64,000 bases of DNA from CAYUYV01 sp964561475 (GCA_964561475.1 CAZLPU010000010.1:1-64000), one strand, 5' to 3'. Counted from the stretch's first letter, positions 50,398 to 59,976 are shown. Translations and numbers: made by a program. Notes: a model not told the origin generated them from the letters alone.

Positions 50398-52284
50398 TTG
50401 GGCCACAGCGCCAGCCGCAATAGCCGTCCGGATCAGGACGAACGGGACCACCCGGGACCAGTCAGCCCTGGCACCGGTCGTGACGCCTCGATCCTGCGGG
50501 TGGACACCGTTAACGACCCTGCCGGTCCTGTTGCCCGGCGGCTGGTCGAGGACGGCCATCTCGCGCCGGACGATCTGGAGCGGGCGTTGCGGGCACGGGA
50601 CCGGTTCGGCGAGGACCTGCGCCAGATACTCGACAAGCTGGGCCTGATTGCCCAGGACGTGTGGGCACAGACGGCGGCGGACATATCCGGTCTGCCCCTG
50701 GTCGGGCCCGCCGGACTGGAAGACGCCGTGTTGCCCGACAGTATTGCCGTCGAGTTCCTGCGGGACCGGACCATCCTGGTGCTTGGGGACAGTGATCCGC
50801 CTGCGGCGGACCATGCCCCGCAAGGACCGGAACCGGGCACCATGCTGGCCATGGCCGACCCCACCGACGATTACGCCCATGAGGCCGTCTGCCTTGCGCT
50901 CCATGGGGCGCCCCTCCGGCGCTGCGTCGCCCTGGCCCGGGACATCGAGACCGCCCTGGACCGGCTGGAGGGCATCGAGGATGACAGCGCCGTCTCGGGC
51001 AACACCGCCTCCGCCGGGCCCGATGACGCCCCGTTTGCCGCTACGGATCTTGACGAGCGGGACCTGGACGATATCGACCGGCTCCGGGGCCTGGCCAGCG
51101 AAGCGCCGATCATCCGCCTCGTGAATACCATGATCCACAGAGCCCTTGAGCAGGGGGCCTCGGACATTCACATCGAGCCTTTTGAGCGGTATCTGGTGGT
51201 CCGCTACCGGATTGACGGCCTGCTCTATGAAGTGGAACGGCCCCAGCGCAGGCATGCCGCCGCCATTGTCTCCCGGATCAAGATCCTGGCCCAGCTCGAC
51301 ATTGCCGAACGCCGCCTCGCCCAGGACGGGCGCATTCGTCACCGGACGGAGGGACAGGAAATCGATCTGCGGGTTTCCACGGTCCCCAGCCTTCACGGGG
51401 AAAGCGTTGTCATCCGTATCCTGGACCAGGGCGGCCCGCCGCCGGCTCTCACGGAGCTTGGCTTCACCCAGGCCCAACTCCGGCAGGTTGCCCGGGAACT
51501 GGAGCGCAAGAACGGCCTGCTGATCGTCACCGGGCCGACGGGATCGGGCAAGACCACAACCCTTTACGGGGCCGTGCACCGGCTGAACAAGACCGACCGC
51601 AAGATCATCACTGTGGAGGATCCGGTCGAATTTCAGATCCCCGGCGTGATCCAGACCCAGGTCAAGGCGGAAATCGGGTACGACTTTCCACGCATCCTCC
51701 GGGGTCTGTTGCGACAGGACCCGGACATCCTGATGATCGGTGAAATCCGGGATGGGGAAACCGCCAGGATCGCCGCCCAGAGTGCCCTGACCGGCCATCT
51801 TGTTCTTTCCACTCTGCACACGAATGATGCCGTCAGTGCCGTGACCCGCCTTCTGGATATGGGCCTTGAGGATTATCTGATCACCGCCACCCTGAACCTT
51901 GCCGTGGCCCAGCGCCTTGTCCGGGTCCTGTGCAGTGACTGCGCCGTGGAGACCGCACCACCGCCGGAACTCCAGCATCTGGAGATGTCCCTGCGGGCAC
52001 GGATCACAGGCCCCGCGCCCCGCTTCAAGGAGGCCATCGGATGTTCGGCCTGCCAGGGCCGGGGGTACAAGGGGCGTATGGCACTATACGAATTGTTCAC
52101 TGTGACGGAACCGATCCGGCGCGCCATTCTTGCGGGAAAGGATACGGATACTTTGCGGGCCTTGGCCAGGGATAGCGGTCAGACCTCCCTGTTCCAGGAC
52201 GGCCTTGCCAAGGCCGCCCGGGGACAGACCTCCATGGAGGAGGTGCGCCGGGTGGCCCAGGATGATCCGCTTCACGATGATTAG
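50398..52284 (+). CDS. gspE: type II secretion ATPase GspE
   Basis: A 628-residue cytoplasmic secretion ATPase. N-terminal GspE_N domain (VARRLVEDGHLAPDDLERAL), then IVTGPTGSGKTTTLYGAVHR (Walker A near residue 380), the Asp box (EDPVEFQIPGVIQTQV), LRQDPDILMIGEIRDGETA (Walker B), the His box TGHLVLSTLHTNDAVSAVTR and a zinc finger of two C-x2-C pairs (CSDC near 512, CSAC near 550). Starts at a TTG (50398) behind GGAGG. First gene of the gspEFHIJK run; energises pseudopilus assembly. Confidence 0.95.
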   Translation: MGHSASRNSRPDQDERDHPGPVSPGTGRDASILRVDTVNDPAGPVARRLVEDGHLAPDDLERALRARDRFGEDLRQILDKLGLIAQDVWAQTAADISGLPLVGPAGLEDAVLPDSIAVEFLRDRTILVLGDSDPPAADHAPQGPEPGTMLAMADPTDDYAHEAVCLALHGAPLRRCVALARDIETALDRLEGIEDDSAVSGNTASAGPDDAPFAATDLDERDLDDIDRLRGLASEAPIIRLVNTMIHRALEQGASDIHIEPFERYLVVRYRIDGLLYEVERPQRRHAAAIVSRIKILAQLDIAERRLAQDGRIRHRTEGQEIDLRVSTVPSLHGESVVIRILDQGGPPPALTELGFTQAQLRQVARELERKNGLLIVTGPTGSGKTTTLYGAVHRLNKTDRKIITVEDPVEFQIPGVIQTQVKAEIGYDFPRILRGLLRQDPDILMIGEIRDGETARIAAQSALTGHLVLSTLHTNDAVSAVTRLLDMGLEDYLITATLNLAVAQRLVRVLCSDCAVETAPPPELQHLEMSLRARITGPAPRFKEAIGCSACQGRGYKGRMALYELFTVTEPIRRAILAGKDTDTLRALARDSGQTSLFQDGLAKAARGQTSMEEVRRVAQDDPLHDD

Positions 52285-52325
52285 GGCTCGTTCGGAGCAG
52301 GATCCGGAATCGGGGACAGACCGGT

Positions 52326-53675
52326 TTGGCAGATTATGTCTACAAGGCCGTCAACACGGCGGGGGAAACAGTCACCGGGCGGATGAATGCTGCGTCCGAA
52401 CGCGATGCCATTGCCCAGTTGAGCCGTCAGGGCTTCTATCCCATCTCCGCCCGTCCCGCCGCCAGGAAACAAAACCCGCACTACAAATCAGGCCGCAGGC
52501 CCGGACGATCCGTTCAGAACGGAGCCGGCGCAGCGCCACGATCAAATCCGCGCTCCCGGCGATCCGGTGCTGGCGAGAGACGGGGACGTGAGACAGGCGG
52601 AGCGCTGGGGTCAACCGCCCTGCCCTTTCGCCGGAAAACTGTGCCGGGTCAGGACGATCTCCTGCGATTGACCCTTGATCTCGCGCACACCACCAGGGCC
52701 GGGCTCAGCCTGGATCAATCCCTGCGCATTCTGGAATCCGGCACGAAGAGCCACGCGATGGCGACACTCCTGGGCCAGCTCACGGAAAATTTGAGAAGCG
52801 GCGCGTCCCTGTCCGTGGCCATGGAGCGCGCCGGACCGCCATTCAGCGCCTTCTATATTGCCCTGGTGCGGGCCGGGGAAACCGCCGGAGCACTGCCCCT
52901 GGTTCTGGACCGCCTCGGGGCGTATCTGAAACGGACCCGGGACCTGCGCAAGGCTCTGACCACGGCGATGATCTATCCTGTGGCCCTGCTCACGGTCACC
53001 ATACTTTCCGTCACCCTACTGATGACCACCGTGGTGCCCCGGTTCAAGACCATGTTTGCCAGGGCCGGCGCTGAGCTTCCCATCCCCACACAGATTGTCC
53101 TTGGTGTGGCTGAATTCCTGGCCGCCCATGGCTGGCTGGTGGCGCTGGCGCTCTTGGGAGGCGGACTGGCCTTCCGCTCCGCCATGGCCGGGCGCGCCTT
53201 CCGCCGCCAGGTACACGCCGCCTTGCTCCGGGTTCCTCTCGCCGGGCGATTGATCCAACTCGTGGAAACCGCCCGGTTCACCAGGGCACTGGGCCTGTCC
53301 CTGGAAAGCGGTGTCTCCATGCTGACCGCCTTCACCAATGCCCTTGGCACGGTGAGCAATGAGGCCCTGGCGCAGCGGTTGGGAGAAGCCGAAGCTCCCT
53401 TGCGGGCCGGAAGCGGCCTTGCAGGGCCTCTGCTCGCCACGGATGCCCTGCCCGGAACCGCCGCGCACATGATCCGTGTGGGGGAAGAAACGGGGCGCCT
53501 CGGCCCCATGCTGACGGAAATTGCGGACATTCAGGACGCTGCCGTGGAAGAAGCGACCAAACGGTTTCTGGCCACCCTGGAGCCGGCAATCATTCTCTTT
53601 CTGGGACTGATGGTCGGTGTCATCGTCCTGTCCCTGTTTGCCGCCATTGTCAGTCTGCCAAGCTTGGCCCTGTGA
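52326..53675 (+). CDS. gspF: type II secretion inner-membrane platform protein GspF
   Basis: A 449-residue polytopic protein. Starts at a TTG giving MADYVYKAVNTAGETVTGRM, the canonical GspF N-terminus. A ~50-residue Arg/Gly/Ser-rich linker replaces the usual short one (residues ~45-95). Two GspF domains follow: LTLDLAHTTRAGLSLDQSLR with FYIALVRAGETAGALPLVLD, and ARFTRALGLSLESGVSMLTA with AAHMIRVGEETGRLGPMLTE. Three membrane helices. The extended linker and TTG start are unusual but the fold is clear. Confidence 0.94.
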   Translation: MADYVYKAVNTAGETVTGRMNAASERDAIAQLSRQGFYPISARPAARKQNPHYKSGRRPGRSVQNGAGAAPRSNPRSRRSGAGERRGRETGGALGSTALPFRRKTVPGQDDLLRLTLDLAHTTRAGLSLDQSLRILESGTKSHAMATLLGQLTENLRSGASLSVAMERAGPPFSAFYIALVRAGETAGALPLVLDRLGAYLKRTRDLRKALTTAMIYPVALLTVTILSVTLLMTTVVPRFKTMFARAGAELPIPTQIVLGVAEFLAAHGWLVALALLGGGLAFRSAMAGRAFRRQVHAALLRVPLAGRLIQLVETARFTRALGLSLESGVSMLTAFTNALGTVSNEALAQRLGEAEAPLRAGSGLAGPLLATDALPGTAAHMIRVGEETGRLGPMLTEIADIQDAAVEEATKRFLATLEPAIILFLGLMVGVIVLSLFAAIVSLPSLAL

Positions 53676-53688
53676 TGGATCCGGACCC

Positions 53689-54216
53689 ATGAGACCGATC
53701 ACCATGGACCGAGGCACCGGCGGATTCTCTCTCATGGAACTGGTGGTGGTGCTGACCATCATCAGTCTGATGCTGGCCATGGGTGCGGCCAGCATCGGAT
53801 CCGGCGGGCACGCCAGTCAGGTTCAGGCGGCAACCCGGACCCTGGCCGCTTCCCTGGCCGCCACCCGCGCCGCCGCCATCCGCAGCCAAAGCCCTGCCGC
53901 CCTGACATTCGATCTGGAACAGCGCACCTACCATGGACCCGGCACTCGGTCGGGAGACGTGAGCGGACGATTCACGGATGGTATAGAGATCACCTTGCGC
54001 ACCGCGCGCCGGGAACGGACAAAAGCCCCCGGTGGGCGCATCCGCTTTTTTCCCGATGGCAGCTCCACCGGAGGCATCGTTCTTCTCTCTCGGGGTGGGC
54101 GCATGCGCCGCATCGACGTCGATTGGATATCTGGCCGGGTGACGGACCGGGAGGCGGGTCCTGATGATTTGACGGAACTGGGCATGGACGAGGGGTGGGG
54201 CCATGACGGGGGCTGA
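53689..54216 (+). CDS. gspH: type II minor pseudopilin GspH
   Basis: A 175-residue pseudopilin. Prepilin site G-G^FSLMELVVVLTIISLML with Glu at +5, then the GspH body (ALTFDLEQRTYHGPG, GGRIRFFPDGSSTGGIVLLS). The C-terminus ends DEGWGHDGG and overlaps gspI by 14 bases. It follows gspF directly, where gspG would normally stand. It has the FFPDGSSTGG feature of GspH rather than GspG. Confidence 0.85.
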   Translation: MRPITMDRGTGGFSLMELVVVLTIISLMLAMGAASIGSGGHASQVQAATRTLAASLAATRAAAIRSQSPAALTFDLEQRTYHGPGTRSGDVSGRFTDGIEITLRTARRERTKAPGGRIRFFPDGSSTGGIVLLSRGGRMRRIDVDWISGRVTDREAGPDDLTELGMDEGWGHDGG

Positions 54217-54631
54217 GCATCACCGCAAAGGACAATCCTCCGGGTTCAGCTTGATCGAAGTGCTGGTGGCACTTGCGATTCTGTCACTGGGGCTAACCCT
54301 GGCCTTCACGACCCTCTCCCAGGGACTCACCACCGCATCCCGCCTGCGCGACCGTGCGGAGTTGACCCTCACGGCGGAAAACCTTCTCTACACCGCACTG
54401 GCCCGGCGTGCCCTGTCCCACGGTGTCGAAACGGGCACCATGCCGGGCGGCTTGACCTGGCGCCTTGAGGTGACTGCCCTGGATGATGAGCCATTCGCCA
54501 GCGGTCTCTCCGGTCCCCTGCCCTATGCCCAGGAACATGCTCTCTATGCTGTGGAAGTCCAGGTTGAGCGGCAGGATACCGGGGCCCGGGTGGTTCTGAA
54601 TACCCTCAAGACCGCGGAATTGCCGCTATGA
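54203..54631 (+). CDS. gspI: type II minor pseudopilin GspI
   Basis: A 142-residue pseudopilin. SSG^FSLIEVLVALAILSLGL is the prepilin cleavage and hydrophobic segment with Glu at +5. The LSQGLTTASRLRDRAELTLT segment, the AENLL motif and the LTWRLEVTALDD strand are typical of GspI, which caps the tip with J and K. Overlaps gspJ by 4 bases. Confidence 0.9.
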   Translation: MTGAEHHRKGQSSGFSLIEVLVALAILSLGLTLAFTTLSQGLTTASRLRDRAELTLTAENLLYTALARRALSHGVETGTMPGGLTWRLEVTALDDEPFASGLSGPLPYAQEHALYAVEVQVERQDTGARVVLNTLKTAELPL

Positions 54632-55296
54632 TCCGGACACGGCAGGAGGGCTTCACCCTCATTGAAATTCTTGCGGCCCTGGCGGTCATCGGCATGGTCG
54701 CGGCGATCGGCGCGTCGAGCCTGCGGTTTGCCCAGGAAAGCTGGGACAGGGGTGCCCTTGCCGCAAGACAGACCGAGGATCTGCTTCTGACAGCCAGAAT
54801 GCTCCGGGATTTGACGAGTCGGTTGAGCCTGGAAGGAAGTGCAAGCGGTCAGACGTTTCAGGGCACACCGGAGGTTCTGTCCCTCACCACTTCCATGCCG
54901 CCCTACCCCACCATAGGCGGTCTTTACCAGGTGACGTTCCGTATCGAGCGTGGTGCACAGGAAAGCCGGTTGCTGATGAGCCGTGCCCTGGTGAACGCGA
55001 ACCCGGATGCTCCGCTCTGGCGCGGGGCACAAAGAGACAGCCTACTGATGAATCATCCCGGCATACTGAGCTTTGCCTATCTTGAGGAAACCCAAGGAGA
55101 GGACCGGATCTACTGGACATGGCAGGATGAATGGACGGGCGCGGGCACGCCGGCCATGGTTGCCCTGCGGATCGGTGCTGCCAAGGGCCGCCCCGCCCAT
55201 GAGGTTCTGGCCCGCCCCAATGCAAGCCTTGCCCTGTCCTGTATCGGTACCGTGGGGGCTGCTGGCCGGCCGCCCATCAGGGATGACTGCCGGTAA
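54628..55296 (+). CDS. gspJ: type II minor pseudopilin GspJ
   Basis: A 222-residue pseudopilin with QEG^FTLIEILAALAVIGMVA (Glu at +5) and GspJ-like features: long N-terminal helix with LLTARMLRDLTSRLSLEG, then beta-rich body (GIFSFAYL-like GILSFAYLEETQGEDRIYWT) and a Cys-containing tail. Tail tip partner of I and K. Ends TAATG, sharing one base with the gspK start. Confidence 0.87.
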   Translation: MIRTRQEGFTLIEILAALAVIGMVAAIGASSLRFAQESWDRGALAARQTEDLLLTARMLRDLTSRLSLEGSASGQTFQGTPEVLSLTTSMPPYPTIGGLYQVTFRIERGAQESRLLMSRALVNANPDAPLWRGAQRDSLLMNHPGILSFAYLEETQGEDRIYWTWQDEWTGAGTPAMVALRIGAAKGRPAHEVLARPNASLALSCIGTVGAAGRPPIRDDCR

Positions 55297-56219
55297 TGGC
55301 CGCCGAAAAAAAGCACGACCGGCCGGGTGAACGGGGTACAGCCCTCGTCAGTGTTCTGTGGATCATGGTGCTCCTGGCCCTGATTGCCGGCGCCTACGGT
55401 GTTTCATCCAGGCTCCATGTGTTGACCGCCGGTGCGGAACTGGAGACAGTCCGGGCACGGTGGCTTGCGGAAGGTGCGGTTCAGCGTGGTCTGGTCGACC
55501 TGCTCGCCCCACCGGAAGACTCGCGCATCCCCAGGGACGGCACGCCGGCCGTCGTTACCATGGGTGGCGCGACGCTCACCATCCGGATTTTCGATGAGAC
55601 TGGCAAAATCGATCTGAATGCCGCACCCAGAGAATTGCTGCTCTCTTTTCTTTCCGCACGCGATCTTGTGGATGAAGAGGGCATGGCGCCGGATCCGGTT
55701 GCCCTGACCGATGCCATTCTGGACTGGCGGGACAGAAACACCGTGCCCTTGGCCGCCGGTGCTGAAGAGGGCCGCTATCGGGATCTGGCCAGTCCCGCCC
55801 TCCCCCGCAATGGTCCGTTCCCGAGCATTCTCGAACTGGGTTCCGTGGCAGGCATGACGCCCGCCCTTTATGATCAGCTTGCGCCCTCTATGACCACCGC
55901 CTCCCGGAGCCGTGCTGTCAACCCAGCATCAGCGTCCCGGGCAGTGCTTCTGGGCATTCCAGGCATCACACCGGCGGAAGCGGAAGCCATCCTCAGAGCA
56001 CGGATCACAGGCGGGCGCCTGCCCCCCTTGCCCCGCGCACAGCTTTGGGTGACCAACCGGCAGGGACCGGGCTTTCTGATTGAGGGGACGGCGGAATTGG
56101 CCACCGGCGCACGGTATCGCACGGGCCTTATCGTCTGGATCGAGGGATATGGTGTGGACGTACCCATTCCCTTTGTTCTGGAGCGCCGCCCCGGAGAATG
56201 GCTCGACCGTGAGGACTAG
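55296..56219 (+). CDS. gspK: type II minor pseudopilin GspK
   Basis: A 307-residue tip pseudopilin. RG^TALVSVLWIMVLLALIAG lacks the +5 Glu, as GspK normally does. FDETGKIDLNAAPRELLLSF is the GspK hallmark, and two helix-hairpin-helix-like alpha segments follow (ASRAVLLGIPGITPAEAEAI). Its stop codon TAG lies inside the CTAG border of the dispersed repeat, so the repeat begins at the very end of this gene. Confidence 0.93.
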   Translation: MAAEKKHDRPGERGTALVSVLWIMVLLALIAGAYGVSSRLHVLTAGAELETVRARWLAEGAVQRGLVDLLAPPEDSRIPRDGTPAVVTMGGATLTIRIFDETGKIDLNAAPRELLLSFLSARDLVDEEGMAPDPVALTDAILDWRDRNTVPLAAGAEEGRYRDLASPALPRNGPFPSILELGSVAGMTPALYDQLAPSMTTASRSRAVNPASASRAVLLGIPGITPAEAEAILRARITGGRLPPLPRAQLWVTNRQGPGFLIEGTAELATGARYRTGLIVWIEGYGVDVPIPFVLERRPGEWLDRED

Positions 56220-56375
56220 AGCGGCGGGCGCAAAATCACGATCACCTTTAAACAAGGTGGCCGCCGCCCGAGTTTTTTCGCTCACGGCGCGAGGCGCCTC
56301 CGCGAGGGCGGCACAGTGGCGCCGGACCGCAGTCGCTGCCTTGAGCATGATGCGGATTAGACGCCTCATGCTCAA
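56216..56375 (+). repeat. dispersed ~160-bp repeat, copy 2 (terminator-carrying)
   Basis: Starts CTAGAGCGGCGGGCG at the gspK stop and ends in CCTCATGCTCAA. By eye roughly 90% identical to the reverse complement of 17913-18073. It fills the convergent gap between gspK and gspD and holds a hairpin plus T6 followed by CGCTCACGGCG. Confidence 0.85.
56221..56278 (+). terminator. intrinsic-terminator-like hairpin inside repeat copy 2
   Basis: GCGGCGG (56221-56227) with CCGCCGC (56261-56267) around an inner CACCTT/AAGGTG stem, then CCGAG and six T at 56273-56278. It would end the gspEFHIJK transcript. Confidence 0.7.
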
Positions 56376-56387
56376 ATCGGCGCCGCT

Positions 56388-58628
56388 TCAGTAGGCCATG
56401 ATACGGTCGCGGGCACTGGCGGAGAAAACATCGAGACGGCGCAGGCGGGATCGGATTTCAGCAGTCACGGCCCTGGCGTCGCTATCGTTACGGACAATCC
56501 GTGGTGAGATCAAGACCACCAGTTCCGTTCGGCTCCTGTTGTTCGTGCGCTGGCCGAAGAGCCAGCCGACAAAAGGGATGCGGGACAGAACGGGAATGCC
56601 GCTGCTGCCCTTGCTGCCGTTTTCCGAGAAGAGACCGCCCAGAACGATGGTCTCCCCGGAGGCCACGACCACCGAACTGGCAATGCGGCGCTGTGAGATG
56701 GTGGGGGTCAGGGTCGGCGTGGCGCTTGCGGCCACATTGCTTACTTCCTGAATGATGTCCATGGTGATCGCACCGGAATGAGTAACCCTCGGGGTAACCT
56801 CAAAGATGATCCCCGTGCTGCGGAACTCGATGGAATTGACGATCACATTGTCATCGGTAAGGGCATTTTCCTGGGCCTGCACGGCCACCGGCACTTCATC
56901 ACCCACCGTAAGGGTCGCGGTCTGATTGTCCATGACCATCAGATTGGGCGATGAGATCACATTGACATCCGTGATGCTGTCGAGGGCATCGAGCACGCCG
57001 CGCACCGGTGTTCCGGTTACGGCTGAAAAACCGGGAAAGGCCGAAGCGATGGCACTGCTCGCTGCATTGCTCAGGGTAACGGAAACATCCTCATTGAAGA
57101 TTTCCGTGTCGAAAATGTATTGAACCCCATAGCGCAGATCTTCGGTCAGACGCACTTCCGCAACGGTTGCCTCCACAAGAACCTGGAGAGGCGGCGCATC
57201 CAGGTCACGGAGAGCGGTTTCCAGAACCCGGTACTCCGCAGGGGTCGCCATGATCAGGAGTGTATTTTGTGTCTCATTGGCCATGATCCGCACACCCCCC
57301 TCCGTGCGGCTCCGGAAGACCGGCGTGGGCCCGACGGCCGGTCCGCCATTGGCGAGGCGTGTGGAAACGGCCATTTGCGGGTTGGTACTGACGGTCATGG
57401 CCTCAAGGCCGGGGGCGAGACCGGTTCCACCGCCACCAGCAGGAACTACACCAAAACTGGCCCCCTCGGAGAAGAGATCCTGGAGCACCGGAGCCAGATC
57501 GGCGGCCTTGGCATTGCGCATGCGGTAGACGAACAGGCGGCGTCCGGAGGGAGATCCCCGGTCAAGCCGGTCCACCCAGCTCTGGACCCGCTCCACCAGA
57601 CCGCCATTGACGGCGATCACCATCACGGCGTTCAACCGCTCAATGGGAAGAAACTCGATGACACCGGGACCGGCATCTTCCGTCCTGTCAAAAATGGCCC
57701 GCAGTTCATCAATGACATTGTCCGCCGAGACTTCGCTCAATGGAAAGATGCCTACGGATTTTCCGGAAAACCAGTCCACATCGAAGGTGTTTACGGTCTC
57801 CAACCATTGTTGCAGGTCACGGCTCATGCCCGCCAGAACGATGAGATTGCGTTCCGGATCCACCCTGAGCACACCGCTCTCTTCCGTGAAGGGCTGGAGA
57901 ATTTCGGCCATTTCCTCGGCACCGATGAAATTCAGGGGCACCACCCGGACGGAGTAACCCGGCGGGATGGGCCGCCCATCGGAAACGAGGGCGGGCACCG
58001 GTGAGAAGTATGGGGCCTGATCTTCCGGCAGAATACGGTAGATGGTGCCGTCCACCACGAGGCTGGCATCATTCTGCTTCAGGACGGTTTCCAGAATGCC
58101 CAGAGCAGCGGAGACAGGCACGGGTTCGGTGGATTTCATGTCGATCGTGCCGGAAATGGAGGGATCGACGGTGTAATTCACCCCAAGCAACTCCCCCAGA
58201 ACCACCCGGGCGACTTCCTTGACCTCGACCTTATCGAAATTGAGCACGATGGTCCGCCCCGCCCGGGCAGGTTCCGCGAGGCGGGGGGCCGGCCTGCGCC
58301 GGTAGCGGCTCTGCCCCCGGACGATCAGCGGTTCAAGCCCCGGAGCCTGACCTGCGCCCTGGGAGGCGAGCTCCGTTGAGAGAGCATCCGGACCGAGATT
58401 AAGGGGCGCCTCTTGACGTCTGTCTCGGCGCTGGTCTGGGCGCTGGGAGGAGCTTTCACCGGACCGGCCGGGCAGAGAGCGAACGGTGTTTTCCCGGTAA
58501 GCCCGTTCGTCCGTGGCTCGCTCTTCTGGCGGAGCGTCCTTGTCACCGGTCAGGCTGCACCCGGTCAGAAGAAGGAGCGTCGCTGTAAGACCGGCGATAG
58601 CCCGCAGGGGGAGCACCGGCCAGCCCAT
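56388..58628 (-). CDS. gspD: type II secretion outer-membrane secretin GspD
   Basis: A ~746-residue secretin with a lipobox (LLLLTGC), so it should be self-targeting without a pilotin. N0 domain (TIVLNFDKVEVKEVARVVLG), N1-N3 repeats (VRVVPLNFIGAEEMAEILQP, GIFPLSEVSADNVIDELRAI, RRLFVYRMRNAKAADLAPVL), then the secretin core with VISSPNLMVMDNQTATLTVG, and IVLGGLFSENGSKGSSGIPVLSRIPFVG split across its two blocks. A Gly/Ser-rich insert lies between N3 and the core. The ATG at 58628 gives a normal 23-residue signal; a GTG at 58697 would add 23 residues. Last gene of the minus-strand gspLMCD run. Confidence 0.94.
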   Translation of the reverse strand: MGWPVLPLRAIAGLTATLLLLTGCSLTGDKDAPPEERATDERAYRENTVRSLPGRSGESSSQRPDQRRDRRQEAPLNLGPDALSTELASQGAGQAPGLEPLIVRGQSRYRRRPAPRLAEPARAGRTIVLNFDKVEVKEVARVVLGELLGVNYTVDPSISGTIDMKSTEPVPVSAALGILETVLKQNDASLVVDGTIYRILPEDQAPYFSPVPALVSDGRPIPPGYSVRVVPLNFIGAEEMAEILQPFTEESGVLRVDPERNLIVLAGMSRDLQQWLETVNTFDVDWFSGKSVGIFPLSEVSADNVIDELRAIFDRTEDAGPGVIEFLPIERLNAVMVIAVNGGLVERVQSWVDRLDRGSPSGRRLFVYRMRNAKAADLAPVLQDLFSEGASFGVVPAGGGGTGLAPGLEAMTVSTNPQMAVSTRLANGGPAVGPTPVFRSRTEGGVRIMANETQNTLLIMATPAEYRVLETALRDLDAPPLQVLVEATVAEVRLTEDLRYGVQYIFDTEIFNEDVSVTLSNAASSAIASAFPGFSAVTGTPVRGVLDALDSITDVNVISSPNLMVMDNQTATLTVGDEVPVAVQAQENALTDDNVIVNSIEFRSTGIIFEVTPRVTHSGAITMDIIQEVSNVAASATPTLTPTISQRRIASSVVVASGETIVLGGLFSENGSKGSSGIPVLSRIPFVGWLFGQRTNNRSRTELVVLISPRIVRNDSDARAVTAEIRSRLRRLDVFSASARDRIMAY

Positions 58629-58816
58629 GGGGCGGGATGGTCTTCTGGTCACGATCTTGTCTGTCCCCGCCAGCCCCCGATTGCCGGAACGGCCCACCTG
58701 ATGGGACGTCCATTGCCCGGATCAAAGTTGGGTATACCAGCCGCTGGCAGAAATTCCCCGTTAATTTCAGGCAATTAGATCGATGGGGCCAATCCGGGGA
58801 CCAGAGGATCAGTCAG

Positions 58817-59299
58817 TCATTCCACGGGCAGGCGCAAGGTGGCGCTGCGACCATTCTGGGAAAACTTCACCCAGCTCACACCAATTTCGCCTACGGACCA
58901 TCCGTCCAGGCTGATGCCTTCACGGACACTGACGAGTTCGGCGCTGCGCTTGTCCATGAGGAGGGCGAGACTGTCATCCTCCAGCAGGATCGTCCCCTTC
59001 AGGACGTAATTGCGCGCCGGAGCGGCGGGCTCTATCCGGGCAACCGGGGCGATGTCCGCTTCCTCTGGGGTTGGGCGGCGGGTCGGCATGAACAGCGGGC
59101 GCCCGGCAATCGCCTCATAGGATGCCAGGGAGCCAATGCTGCTTTGCGGTTCGCTCTCCGAACCGGCTTCGAGAGTGGACCGCGCCGCATGGGCGTCGAA
59201 AGGCTGGGTCCACCAGACGACCGTGAGCAAACTCAGTATGGCAATGAAGGCCAGATAGGATGTGATCATCAACAGACCGTCCCTACGCCAATCGCTCAT
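58817..59299 (-). CDS. gspC: type II secretion protein GspC (no PDZ domain)
   Basis: A 160-residue inner-membrane protein: one N-terminal helix (LLMITSYLAFIAILSLLTVV), a variable linker, then the HR domain (LKGTILLEDDSLALLMDKRS, KFSQNGRSATLRLPVE). It ends where the HR domain ends, without the PDZ region of some GspC. GGAGGAGA precedes two ATGs at 59302 and 59299. Couples the inner platform to the secretin. Confidence 0.8.
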   Translation of the reverse strand: MSDWRRDGLLMITSYLAFIAILSLLTVVWWTQPFDAHAARSTLEAGSESEPQSSIGSLASYEAIAGRPLFMPTRRPTPEEADIAPVARIEPAAPARNYVLKGTILLEDDSLALLMDKRSAELVSVREGISLDGWSVGEIGVSWVKFSQNGRSATLRLPVE

Positions 59300-59376
59300 C
59301 ATTCTCCTCCATATCCCAACCCGTTCGCCCCGGTCATGGGCCAGCCCCGATTAACTCAGATCCCGCCCCAGCGTCC

Positions 59377-59976
59377 CTACCCGCTGGACACCGCCCCTCT
59401 CCGCGCCGGTTCCAGGAAGGCGTGGAGCGTGACGGTGATCTTCAACCCCACGGCTTCATCGGGTGCGGCCCGGCGGCGGAACGCGGACCGGGTCTGGTCC
59501 GGTTTGACTTGCAGGGCATCAATGAAAATCAGCGGTCTGCCGGATTCAAGCTGATGCAGGGCACCCTGAAGACCGGCGTGATCAAGACCCGCAAGGACCC
59601 GCATGCCGATCCGCTCCAGCCCGTCCTCAGGGGACAGGGGAAGAATTTCCAGGCTGTCGATGCGCCCGCCGGATTGTTCGATGGCGCCGCGCACCACATC
59701 CTCCAATGCCGCCGCCGCCTGGGCACTGCTGGTTCCGGGCAGAAGGTCGCGAATGCCGTCATGGCGCTGGGTCTGCAACACGCTCAAGTCCCGGCGCAGA
59801 TCGTCCGTCCGCCCGGCGAGAGCGGTGTAATCCGCCTTCAAGGTGGACAACCGGCGCACTTCCCCGTCCAGAGTACCGGCACTGGCCAGCAGGAGCACCA
59901 GCGTGCCCAGACACAGACCGGCAAACAAGGCGAGGCTTGACGCCCGTCTCAGGATCACAAGTCCGTTCCGCTTCAT
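59377..59976 (-). CDS. gspM: type II secretion protein GspM
   Basis: A 199-residue bitopic protein: helix SSLALFAGLCLGTLVLLLAS near the N-terminus, a coiled-coil stretch (RRLSTLKADYTALAGRTDDL) and a ferredoxin-like C-terminal domain (GGRIDSLEILPLSPEDGLER, LIFIDALQVKPDQTR). Overlaps gspL by 4 bases. Low sequence identity is normal for the family; position next to gspL supports the call. Confidence 0.82.
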   Translation of the reverse strand: MKRNGLVILRRASSLALFAGLCLGTLVLLLASAGTLDGEVRRLSTLKADYTALAGRTDDLRRDLSVLQTQRHDGIRDLLPGTSSAQAAAALEDVVRGAIEQSGGRIDSLEILPLSPEDGLERIGMRVLAGLDHAGLQGALHQLESGRPLIFIDALQVKPDQTRSAFRRRAAPDEAVGLKITVTLHAFLEPARRGAVSSG

